35,831 nt of DNA from positions 1-35,831 of the forward strand of contig JASGMP010000008.1 of NCBI GenBank assembly GCA_030156395.1. Direction: 5' to 3'. This document shows positions 24,692-32,784 of the stretch, one piece after another. The stretch is from Fidelibacterota bacterium (lineage in GTDB: Bacteria > Fidelibacterota > Fidelibacteria > Fidelibacterales > Fidelibacteraceae). Positions within the stretch are counted from its first letter, which is position 1; every line of letters begins with the position of its first letter. A program made the position numbers and the translations under genes. The notes beneath the pieces are model-generated. The model had not been told where the DNA came from, made no database searches, and was given only the letters and a program-made list of their open reading frames with translations.

Positions 24692-25705
24692 ATGAAAAAA
24701 TCATTAACGGTCTTTCTTACAGCCATTCTTTTGGCAGGCAGTTCCCTGATGGCGGCTCAATCGAAAGTGGCAACGACGGCTGCCCAGTTTCTGGGAATCG
24801 GTCAGGGAGCGAGAGCCTTGGCGACCGGCGGTGCTTTTAGTGCCGTAGCCGATGATCCGTCAGCCCTGTACTGGAATGTGGCCGGTGCGGCAAATCTGGA
24901 AAAAAATGGACTCCTGTTCAGCCATACGAACTGGTTTGCCGATATATCGTATCAGTACTTTGCCTTTACCTATAAACTTGGCTATTCCGGTACATTCGGC
25001 CTGAGTTCCACATACCTGAACTACGGATCCATGGAACGGACCACCATTGAAAACCAGGAAGGCGACGGAACCCAGTTCGAATCTTATGATTTTGTGATAA
25101 ATCTCCATTATGCCATGCAGATGAGTGACAAATTCTCCATCGGCGGTACCGTTAAATATATTACGCAAAAAATTGATATCCAGCAGGCTTCAGGTGTAGC
25201 TTTTGATTTGGGAACCCTGTATAAGCTGGATTTCAGAGAAACACAAATCGGCATGAGTTTTTCCAATTTTGGCACCAAGATGCAAATGGATGGGAAAGGC
25301 CTTTATGTCAATCATGACATTGACGATAGCTATGATTCCAACCCTGAAGTCAACGCGGTTCTTTTAACGGATAAATTCAATTTGCCTGTCTTTTTTAGGG
25401 CTGGCGTATCCATGACAGCACTGGATAAAGACCCTCTTAAAGTCCGGATTGCCGCAGATGCTCTATATCCCAATGACAATACTCCCAGCCTGAACCTGGG
25501 AGCTGAATTCTCTTTCCTTGAAAGATTCTATATCCGGGGTGGTTATAAAGATCTGGCACAACAGGATAATGAAAGCGGACTGACATTTGGGGGAGGAGTC
25601 CGGATTTTCTATGGGACACGGGGTGAAATCCTCATTGACTATGCCTATCAAAGCATGAAATATCTTTCACCACCTCAGTATTTTTCCGTGATTTTGTATT
25701 TCTAA
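24692..25705 (+). CDS. PorV/PorQ-family outer membrane beta-barrel protein
   Basis: The product has 337 residues. The ATG at 24692 is chosen because AGAGGA lies 7 nt upstream; an earlier in-frame ATG at 24686 overlaps it. A signal peptide ends at about residue 22 (LMAAQ). The start of the mature part, FLGIGQGARALATGGAFSAVADDPSALYWNVAGAA, is the hallmark of the PorV/PorQ/UPF0164 barrel group. A regular series of amphipathic strands follows, ending with an aromatic (FSVILYF). In T9SS organisms PorV shuttles cargo to the attachment complex, but many paralogues with other roles exist. Its place right after two putative T9SS cargo genes supports a dedicated export or surface-attachment role, which is inference. 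Confidence 0.82.
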   Translation: MKKSLTVFLTAILLAGSSLMAAQSKVATTAAQFLGIGQGARALATGGAFSAVADDPSALYWNVAGAANLEKNGLLFSHTNWFADISYQYFAFTYKLGYSGTFGLSSTYLNYGSMERTTIENQEGDGTQFESYDFVINLHYAMQMSDKFSIGGTVKYITQKIDIQQASGVAFDLGTLYKLDFRETQIGMSFSNFGTKMQMDGKGLYVNHDIDDSYDSNPEVNAVLLTDKFNLPVFFRAGVSMTALDKDPLKVRIAADALYPNDNTPSLNLGAEFSFLERFYIRGGYKDLAQQDNESGLTFGGGVRIFYGTRGEILIDYAYQSMKYLSPPQYFSVILYF

Positions 25706-25724
25706 CCTTGGAAACAACCAATGT

Positions 25725-25754
25725 AAACAGGGTGAACGAATGCTCACCCTGTTT
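25725..25754 (+). terminator. Perfect 11-bp hairpin between porV-like and parvulin genes
   Basis: AAACAGGGTGA (25725-25735) pairs perfectly with TCACCCTGTTT (25744-25754) around an 8-nt loop. It lies 20 bp after the PorV-like stop codon and is followed by only a short T run within the stem. It may act as a terminator or attenuator. The left arm contains AGGGTG, and the loop contains an in-frame ATG (25740), so it could instead be a translational switch that hides a ribosome site. Confidence 0.55.
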
Positions 25755-25766
25755 CATGTTACCGTT

Positions 25767-27128
25767 ATGATCAAAAACATTCTCATCGTGTCTTTCAGCG
25801 TTATCCTTCTCCTCGGGTGTCAGTCTCAACAGGACCCGAAACAGGAGATCTTTGCCCGCATTGATGATGAAGTCCTTACGGTTGAAGAATTTATTTATAC
25901 CTATACACCCCAAATCCGGTTCATAAAAAATCCTTTTGACACAGAAATGCTCAATTATCATGGAGGCCGGATGATCCGGAACGTTCTGTTTGCACAATAT
26001 CAGGAAGAATTTGGGACCTATGATCCTCTTATTCTGGCAGATGAAATTGCAGAGGCTGAACGGAAAGCTGTGATTGATGAAATGATCCGGCTCATGATTG
26101 ATGATTCTCTTGAAACTTTATCCGAAGAAGAAGTCAGAGATGCCTATCGCAAAAGCCTTGAATACCGGGAAGTCCGTCATCTTTTTTCCCCGGATTCGGT
26201 AACAATCCATACCTGGTACCGGCAAATTCAATCCGGTCAGGAATCTTTTCATTCCCTTTCAAAAGAAGCCTTTCAGGATACATTTCTGGCAAATCATGGG
26301 GGATACCTGGGATTCGTTACTTTTGGGGATATGGTTCCTGAATTCGAAGAGAAGGTTTTCCTGACAGAACCCGGAAAAGTGTCCAGACCTTTTAAAACAC
26401 CTTTTGGCTGGCATATATTGTCTGTTGAATCTATTCAAACGGATATGCTACCTTCAGAAGATGATTTTCAGATGAACCGGGACAGAATCAAAAATAAAAT
26501 CCGACGGGTAAAAAAAGAAAAATTTCTTTCAGGTTTTTATACTTCTCTTGTTGAGAAGAGGAAGGTAAAACCTGATAGGGGAGGTGTCCAGGCACTGAGC
26601 TATCTCATCATGTCCAGCCGAATTACGGGGAAAAGCCTTGCCAATAATATTCAGGCTTATCCATCCGACGCTCTATTCGAAGAAGTTTTGAATAAATCAC
26701 AGGATATCTGGGACAAACCGGTTGTCTATGTGGATGATGATTTTCTTTCATTGATTGACATTCTCCCTCTTTTAAAGAGGGTCCCTTTGGCGCTCCTGTA
26801 CAGAAATCCTTCCCAAGCTGTTTTATTTGCTGTACGGGATGAGCTTGTCTATCAAATGGGTCTTGAACGCGGATTGGATAAACATGAAACCGTGTTGATG
26901 AAAAAAAATGTGCGTCGTAAAGACTGGCTGAGCAGGCAGTTTGTTTCGGCTCTTACCGATACGATGTCCATTCATTACCCTCCAAATCTGAATGAAGATG
27001 AAAAGAACCGCTATGCCCGGGAAGTCCAGAATGCCCTCATCCATCAGACATATTTGGATTTAAGGCAAAATGCCCGCGTCTGGACGGATATGGATAAAGT
27101 CTATGCACATTACGACAACATAAAATAA
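25767..27128 (+). CDS. Parvulin-type peptidyl-prolyl isomerase lipoprotein
   Basis: From the ATG at 25767 the product has 453 residues and begins with a canonical lipoprotein signal (MIKNILIVSFSVILLLGC, lipid-modified C18). An in-frame ATG at 25740 has a good ribosome site but would prepend nine residues that spoil the signal and lies inside a hairpin loop, so the start is uncertain. A SurA/PpiD-like chaperone helix region is followed by one parvulin rotamase domain at about residues 135-225 (YREVRHLF, GGYLGFVTFGDMVPEFEEKVF, FKTPFGWHILSVE). The C-terminal 220 residues are helical, with no match known to me. It would act in the periplasm, attached to a membrane, to fold exported proteins such as the receptor, barrel and giant proteins encoded just upstream. 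Confidence 0.82.
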   Translation: MIKNILIVSFSVILLLGCQSQQDPKQEIFARIDDEVLTVEEFIYTYTPQIRFIKNPFDTEMLNYHGGRMIRNVLFAQYQEEFGTYDPLILADEIAEAERKAVIDEMIRLMIDDSLETLSEEEVRDAYRKSLEYREVRHLFSPDSVTIHTWYRQIQSGQESFHSLSKEAFQDTFLANHGGYLGFVTFGDMVPEFEEKVFLTEPGKVSRPFKTPFGWHILSVESIQTDMLPSEDDFQMNRDRIKNKIRRVKKEKFLSGFYTSLVEKRKVKPDRGGVQALSYLIMSSRITGKSLANNIQAYPSDALFEEVLNKSQDIWDKPVVYVDDDFLSLIDILPLLKRVPLALLYRNPSQAVLFAVRDELVYQMGLERGLDKHETVLMKKNVRRKDWLSRQFVSALTDTMSIHYPPNLNEDEKNRYAREVQNALIHQTYLDLRQNARVWTDMDKVYAHYDNIK

Positions 27129-27144
27129 ATAAGGGATGACAACC

Positions 27145-28971
27145 ATGCTGGCACTTGATTATGTAATTGTTTTTGTTTACCTCGGCGCCATGATTTACGT
27201 TGGACTGATGATGCAGCGGAAAGCAGAGCAGGGGATTGATTCTTACTTCCTGGGAAATCGTAATCTTCCCTGGTGGGCACTGGGTGCATCGGGAATGTCT
27301 TCAAACTTGGATATCAGCGGTACGATGATTATCGTTGCCCTGGTGTATGCCATCGGAGCCCGGGGTTTCTATATTGAAATTCGGGGTGGGGTAACCCTGA
27401 TCATGGCTTTTCTCATGATTTATATGGGAAAATGGAATCGACGGGCCGGTGTGATGACCATGGCAGAATGGATGAGTGTCCGTTTCGGGGATGACAAAGA
27501 GGGAAGACTGGCACGAACCATTACAGCCATTGTCAGTATCATCGGAACTATTGCTATGGTGACCTATTTTGCCATTGGTGGCGGTAAATTTCTGGATGAA
27601 TTTTTGGGGATTCCTTCCTTTGCCGGGCTCCCCGGTGCTTTTTGGGCTGCGACGATTCTTATCGTTCTGGCGATGATCTATACGGTTGCCTCAGGGCTTT
27701 ATGGGGTTGTCTGGACCGATGTTTTCCAGGGTATTTTAATTTTTGGGGCGATTATGTACATTGTTGTGAAAGCCATGTCCCTGAACCTCCCGGAAACCTT
27801 TTCCGTCACCATGCCCATGAAAGATGGAACATTTGCCAGTTTTCCCACCACCTTTTCCGAATGGGCCAACCTCTTGCCTCGGTGGAAATTGAACATTCAT
27901 CCGGACAGTGATTATTCTATGTATAATCTCTTCGGAGTCCTTACCATGTTTTATATCTTTAAAACAGTGATCGAAGGTAGCGGTGGGACCGGTAACTACA
28001 TGATCCAACGCTACTATTCTGCTAAAAACGATAAAGAAGCAGGCTATTTGTCCCTCTTCTGGACCTTTCTCCTCAGTTTCCGCTGGCCCTTTATCGGAGC
28101 TTTGGCGGTTTGGGGTATCTCTTTGGGAAGTCAAATTACCGATCCGGAAATGGTTTTGCCGATTGTAGTCAATACACTGCCTGTGGGTATTAAAGGATTT
28201 ATGATTGCCGGCTTAATGGCTGCCGCTATGTCCACCTTCGATTCCACGGTCAACGCCGGTGCGGCGTATTGGGTAAAAGATATTTACCAGGTTTATATCA
28301 ATCCGGAAGCAGACCATGATAAATTGATGAAACAAAGCCGCTGGTCATCCATTCTGATTGTTGTTATTGGATTGGGACTCATGCTGATTATTAAAAATGT
28401 CAATGAGATCTGGGCCTGGATTACCATGAGTATGGGCGCCGGGCTTATCATTCCCCAGTTGATCCGCTGGTATTGGTGGCGTCTGAACGGCTATGGATAT
28501 GCCATCGGTATGGCCGCCGGTATGCTGGCGGCAATTCTCTGGAAAGCCCTGGCTCCTCAAGCAACACCAGAGTATTATTCCTTCCTTTTTGCATCAGGTA
28601 TATCTTTATTGGGAACTATCATCGGTACCCTGATGACTAAGCCAACTGACGACGCTGTCCTGCAGGATTTTTATAACCGGACACGACCCTTTGGCTTTTG
28701 GAAACGCTTTAAGAATACACTTCCAGAAAAAGAAATAGAAAAAATTGACAAGGAAAATAAACGGGATATCGTTTCCACCTTCATCGCTGTTCCATGGCAG
28801 ATTGTTCTCTTCATGTTTATGATGAATCTGATTTTTAAAGTCTGGAACCAGTTTGTCATCCTTCTGCTGCTCCTTGTGGTGTTAAGTGCAGGACTCTATT
28901 TCAACTGGTTCAGATACCTGTCGGAAAAACCACGTATACCACGGCGTAACAGAATGAAAAAGGGTCATTAA
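27145..28971 (+). CDS. Sodium:solute symporter (SSS family)
   Basis: The product has 608 residues. The ATG at 27145 is preferred because AAGGG (27131-27135) lies 9 nt upstream; an ATG at 27136 touches that site. Thirteen or so hydrophobic segments span the inner membrane, and the family core is visible: LGNRNLPWWALGASGMSSN in the first part, GGTGNYMIQRYYSAKNDKEA in the middle, and AGLMAAAMSTFDSTVNAGA in the sodium-site helix region. The C-terminal 110 residues hold a charged cytoplasmic linker (EKEIEKIDKENKRD) and two more membrane segments. Family members import sugars, amino acids, nucleosides or organic acids with Na+. The TrmB-type regulator and amylases just downstream suggest glucose, maltose or a maltodextrin as the substrate. 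Confidence 0.92.
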   Translation: MLALDYVIVFVYLGAMIYVGLMMQRKAEQGIDSYFLGNRNLPWWALGASGMSSNLDISGTMIIVALVYAIGARGFYIEIRGGVTLIMAFLMIYMGKWNRRAGVMTMAEWMSVRFGDDKEGRLARTITAIVSIIGTIAMVTYFAIGGGKFLDEFLGIPSFAGLPGAFWAATILIVLAMIYTVASGLYGVVWTDVFQGILIFGAIMYIVVKAMSLNLPETFSVTMPMKDGTFASFPTTFSEWANLLPRWKLNIHPDSDYSMYNLFGVLTMFYIFKTVIEGSGGTGNYMIQRYYSAKNDKEAGYLSLFWTFLLSFRWPFIGALAVWGISLGSQITDPEMVLPIVVNTLPVGIKGFMIAGLMAAAMSTFDSTVNAGAAYWVKDIYQVYINPEADHDKLMKQSRWSSILIVVIGLGLMLIIKNVNEIWAWITMSMGAGLIIPQLIRWYWWRLNGYGYAIGMAAGMLAAILWKALAPQATPEYYSFLFASGISLLGTIIGTLMTKPTDDAVLQDFYNRTRPFGFWKRFKNTLPEKEIEKIDKENKRDIVSTFIAVPWQIVLFMFMMNLIFKVWNQFVILLLLLVVLSAGLYFNWFRYLSEKPRIPRRNRMKKGH

Positions 28972-28981
28972 TGCTTTAACC

Positions 28982-29016
28982 GGGAGGAATGGATGTAACC
29001 CTTATCCATTCCTCCC
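28982..29016. promoter_or_regulatory. Perfect 13-bp inverted repeat immediately upstream of the TrmB-type regulator
   Basis: GGGAGGAATGGAT (28982-28994) and ATCCATTCCTCCC (29004-29016) form a perfect inverted repeat around a 9-nt loop. It lies 10 bp after the symporter stop and ends 3 bp before the regulator ATG. It could be a transcription terminator, although no T tract follows; an operator for the regulator itself; or an RNA structure that limits its translation. The left arm holds a strong ribosome site (GGGAGG) followed after 5 nt by ATG-TAA, a start-stop pair (28993-28998). Confidence 0.6.
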
Positions 29017-29019
29017 CCT

Positions 29020-29838
29020 ATGAAAAAGACTCCCATGCATGAAGAACTGATAAAAAAACTGAATACTCTGGGATTCACAGTCTATGAATCCAAGGCATAT
29101 CTGGCCCTCCTGAAAATCAGTCCAGCCAGCGGCTATGAAATCGCCCAGGAATCGGGCGTCCCAAGAAGTGTAATTTATGATATCCTCCGTAAACTGGAAA
29201 AGGCAGGTGTGGCAGGGATCGTACATGATAAACCTAAAAAATATGTTCCCCTGCCGCCGGATCAGCTGATTTCTATGATGGATAACCAGTTCCGTCACAA
29301 TATCGAATCCCTGAAATATGAACTGGAAGAATTTTCCGAAGGGGGACATACCGGACACCTGTGGAATATCAGTGGATATTCCACTATTATGCAAAAAGCT
29401 CGGGAACTGATTCACAAAGCAAAAAAATCTGTCTATATCTCCGCCTGGGGTTCAGAAATTGAAGTTCTGAAAAATGATATCAAAGATGCTCTGAAAAGGG
29501 ATGTGAAAGTCATCATTTTCTCTTTTAATCCACTTCCCATGAAACATACCTGTTTTTACTCCTACAATATTGAAGAAAAAATACTGGAGCAAAACTGGAA
29601 TCATAAAATCGTGCTTGTGGCTGATAAACATGAAGTGCTCATGGGGGAATCGGATAAACGGTATCCTCAAAGAGCCGCCTGGACCAATAATGAAGCAATC
29701 ATATCTATTGCCATTAACTATATTATTCTGGATATCACTCTTTTCGGCCAACGCAGAGAGATCAATGTCTCCGAATCGGTTACCGATATGATGAATGGCC
29801 ACCTGAACGGTCTTGAAGAACTGATTTACAAAAAATAG
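29020..29838 (+). CDS. TrmB-family sugar-responsive transcriptional regulator
   Basis: The product has 272 residues. The N-terminal winged helix (about residues 8-85) shows the TrmB pattern: LNTLGFTVYESKAYLALLK, then SGYEIAQESGVPRSVIYDILRKLEKAG. A linker and coiled segment (about 85-107) lead to a phospholipase-D-like effector domain (from about 115: YSTIMQKARELIHKAKKSVYISAW) that binds sugars in archaeal TrmB. TrmB proteins control maltose, trehalose and other sugar genes and are much commoner in archaea than in bacteria. It sits between the symporter and two amylases, so it likely regulates them. The ATG at 29020 follows a pyrimidine-rich hairpin arm and has no Shine-Dalgarno sequence; the next in-frame ATG (29035) is no better. 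Confidence 0.88.
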   Translation: MKKTPMHEELIKKLNTLGFTVYESKAYLALLKISPASGYEIAQESGVPRSVIYDILRKLEKAGVAGIVHDKPKKYVPLPPDQLISMMDNQFRHNIESLKYELEEFSEGGHTGHLWNISGYSTIMQKARELIHKAKKSVYISAWGSEIEVLKNDIKDALKRDVKVIIFSFNPLPMKHTCFYSYNIEEKILEQNWNHKIVLVADKHEVLMGESDKRYPQRAAWTNNEAIISIAINYIILDITLFGQRREINVSESVTDMMNGHLNGLEELIYKK

Positions 29839-29859
29839 TGCCCATACGAGTTGACCCAT

Positions 29860-32784
29860 ATGAAAAAGTATCCGGACCTTTGTTTCATCCAATTTAATAG
29901 TCTTGTAAGATATATTTTCTTTGGACTCTTTATTCCCTTTGTTTTACAGGGAAGCCCCGTGACTTCAGAGCCTGTTTTTCCAACTCAGTTTGATTCTATC
30001 ATCGTCTTTTATCATGCGGAATTGGGTAACAGAGCCCTGGAGGGCAGTGATGATACACTCTACGCCCATACGGGAGTGATAACGGATAAAAGCAGTAGCC
30101 CTTCGGACTGGAAATATGTGGTTACTCCCTGGCCAGGCGAAGGAACGGATGCCAATCAGTCTAAAAACCTTCTTGAACGTCTGGATACAAATCTCTATAA
30201 ACTGGTTATTGGATACCCGGCTGTCTATTACCAGGTCCCTGATGATGAGCAAATTCTTAAATTGGCCTTCGTTTTCAGGAACCAGGACGGAACCCTTGTG
30301 GGAAGAGATTCGGAAGATTCAGATATTTTTCTGCCACTCTATGAAGCCGGACTTACATCCGTTCTTATTGAACCTGAGGACCGGGACAAATTTGGCCATC
30401 CGGATCGGAATCCCCTTTTTTTAAACAGTTCAGACACTCTTTTGGTAAGTTTTACAGCAGCTGCACTGGGCGTTGATGCCGATTCGCTGGTTGTTCTCCG
30501 TAATGGGGAAAGACTCTTCTTTACAGTGCAGGATTCTTTGAATCTGCAATATCCGCTATCTGCCGCTTGGAAAGGCCGCAACCTGATACAATGTGTCTCT
30601 CTGTCTGCCAAAGGAATTACGGATACTCTTTCATTCACCCTTATTGTTGATCCTGCTCCTCAAATGATTACCAAACCGTCTGAGGTCCGAAACGGTGTCT
30701 ATTCTCTCGACGCCAAAAACACGCTCTTTTCATTGATGGCGCCCAACAAGCGCTTCGTCTATCTTCTCGGGGATTTTAACGATTGGAAGGTGGATGATGC
30801 CTACCTGATGAATAAATCAATTGAGGGAGATAAGACCTGGTTCTGGTTGCCTGTGAATTCACTGACTCCCGGCCAAGAATATGCTTACCAGTATTTGGTG
30901 GATGGGAAAATTCGTGTCGCGGATCCCTATGCTGCGAAAATATTGAATGAAGGAGAAGACCCCTATATCCCCGAAACAAACTATCCCAATCTGAAACCCT
31001 ATCCTATAGGAAAAACTGAACATATTGTCTCAGTTTTTGAACCGTTTTCGGAAGATTATCAATGGCAGCATGAAACTTACTCGCTTTCACCTCAAACAGA
31101 ATGGGTGATCTATGAATTGCTGGTTCGGGATTTTTTGGAAGATCGTTCATACATATCTCTGATTGACAGCCTGTCATATCTGAAAAAACTGGGTGTCAAT
31201 GCTATACAACTTATGCCCGTCATCGAATTTGGCGGAAATGACAGCTGGGGATATAATCCCACCTTTTTCTTCGCTCCGGACAAAGCTTACGGGACAGGCA
31301 AAGATCTGAAGGCATTCATCGATTCCTGCCATGGATCAGAAATCGCCGTCATTCTGGATATTGTTCTCAATCATGCCTTTGGTGACTGCCCCTTTGTCCG
31401 CCTGTATAATGAGGGGGATTTCGGAACTCCCTCGCCGGAAAATCCCTGGTTCAATGTATCTGCTCCCCATCCCATGAGTGTCGGGTACGATTTTAATCAT
31501 GAAAGCCCATTCACCAAAGAGTTAATGAAAGAGATTACTACTTACTGGATTGAAGAATATCATGTGGATGGATACCGCTTTGACCTGTCCAAGGGATTAA
31601 CACAGACCTATTCGGGAGATGATGTAGGCGCATGGAGTCGCTACGATCAAAGTCGTATTGATATCCTGAATGAATACGCATCCCATATCCGAAGGGTAAA
31701 GCCTGATGCGGCTCTGATTTTGGAACACTTTGCGGATAATGATGAAGAAAAAACCTTAGCCCATAACGGATTTATGCTTTGGGGAAACATGAACGGGCCA
31801 TACAGCCAGGCGGCAATGGGCTGGTTATCCAATTCAGATTTCAGTTACGGGTATTTTAGAAACCGGGGCTGGTGGGCTATGAATCTGGTGACTTTCATGG
31901 AAAGTCATGATGAACCATGGATCATGTACAAGAACCTTCAGTATGGTAATTGTACCGATGACTACTGCATTAGAGATACGGTAACAGCTTTGAAACGCAT
32001 GGAGCTATCCGCCACTTTTTTTCTGACACTACCCGGACCGAAAATGATTTGGCAGTTCGGTGAACTGGGATATGACAGAGAGCTGCCGGAAGAAGAGGGC
32101 CGTACCGAAGCGAAACCTGTGCTTTGGCACTATTTGAAAAACACAAACCGGGTAAAACTCTTTAATATTTATAAAAACCTTTTAAAACTTCGGAAGGATT
32201 ATCCCTTATTCCGGAATTCTGAAACCACGGTGTCTATCTATACACCGGATCAGGTTCCAGACCGCCGCTTGAAATTGTCGTCACCCGAAATGAATGCAGT
32301 GATCCTTGGTAATTTTGGGATGAGTGAACATCTAAGCTGGCCGGAATTTCAGCATACCGGGGCCTGGTACGAGTTTTTTTCCGGGGATACCCTGTCAGTG
32401 GATGATACCGGTATAACCCTGATGCTGCAACCTGGTGAATACCGGCTCTATACTGATCAGAAACTTTTCACTCCCGATACAACCCTGCCTGTATCCATTC
32501 ATTCTCAACCGAATCAAGAAAACACACTCCGTCTGGTGAATCTCTATCCCAACCCTTTCAATGATGAAATCACTGTGCATCTGACACTTCCAGATTCCGC
32601 CCCCCTGTCGATTCAGTTTATTTCAATAATTGGAAAACCCGTGGGTGAATTTTATCTGCCGGCAGTCCGAAAGGGAACATATTCCCGGACATTCAATCTT
32701 GGTCACTTGCCATCCGGAGTTTATCTTGTAAAAATTACACAGAATCAACACACCACAACCCGTAAACTGGTGCTTTTGAAATGA
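29860..32784 (+). CDS. Secreted GH13 alpha-amylase-family enzyme with T9SS type A-like tail (copy 1)
   Basis: The product has 974 residues from the ATG at 29860, with a TTG at 29851 as an alternative. After a signal peptide (about 1-33), a DUF4961-like module (about 35-145: LYAHTGVITDKSSSPSDWKY) is followed by a linker Ig-like region and a CBM48-like glycogen-binding module (about 286-375: FVYLLGDFNDWKV). The catalytic (beta/alpha)8 barrel has region I DIVLNH (D500), region II GYRFD (nucleophile D575), region III LILEH (acid/base E622) and region IV SHD (D684), all intact. The C-terminal 80 residues (NLYPNPFND, GVYLVKI, KLVLLK) resemble a type A T9SS sorting domain. It probably degrades starch or related alpha-glucans outside the cell. 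It begins 21 bp after the regulator and overlaps the next gene by 4 bp. Confidence 0.92.
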   Translation: MKKYPDLCFIQFNSLVRYIFFGLFIPFVLQGSPVTSEPVFPTQFDSIIVFYHAELGNRALEGSDDTLYAHTGVITDKSSSPSDWKYVVTPWPGEGTDANQSKNLLERLDTNLYKLVIGYPAVYYQVPDDEQILKLAFVFRNQDGTLVGRDSEDSDIFLPLYEAGLTSVLIEPEDRDKFGHPDRNPLFLNSSDTLLVSFTAAALGVDADSLVVLRNGERLFFTVQDSLNLQYPLSAAWKGRNLIQCVSLSAKGITDTLSFTLIVDPAPQMITKPSEVRNGVYSLDAKNTLFSLMAPNKRFVYLLGDFNDWKVDDAYLMNKSIEGDKTWFWLPVNSLTPGQEYAYQYLVDGKIRVADPYAAKILNEGEDPYIPETNYPNLKPYPIGKTEHIVSVFEPFSEDYQWQHETYSLSPQTEWVIYELLVRDFLEDRSYISLIDSLSYLKKLGVNAIQLMPVIEFGGNDSWGYNPTFFFAPDKAYGTGKDLKAFIDSCHGSEIAVILDIVLNHAFGDCPFVRLYNEGDFGTPSPENPWFNVSAPHPMSVGYDFNHESPFTKELMKEITTYWIEEYHVDGYRFDLSKGLTQTYSGDDVGAWSRYDQSRIDILNEYASHIRRVKPDAALILEHFADNDEEKTLAHNGFMLWGNMNGPYSQAAMGWLSNSDFSYGYFRNRGWWAMNLVTFMESHDEPWIMYKNLQYGNCTDDYCIRDTVTALKRMELSATFFLTLPGPKMIWQFGELGYDRELPEEEGRTEAKPVLWHYLKNTNRVKLFNIYKNLLKLRKDYPLFRNSETTVSIYTPDQVPDRRLKLSSPEMNAVILGNFGMSEHLSWPEFQHTGAWYEFFSGDTLSVDDTGITLMLQPGEYRLYTDQKLFTPDTTLPVSIHSQPNQENTLRLVNLYPNPFNDEITVHLTLPDSAPLSIQFISIIGKPVGEFYLPAVRKGTYSRTFNLGHLPSGVYLVKITQNQHTTTRKLVLLK

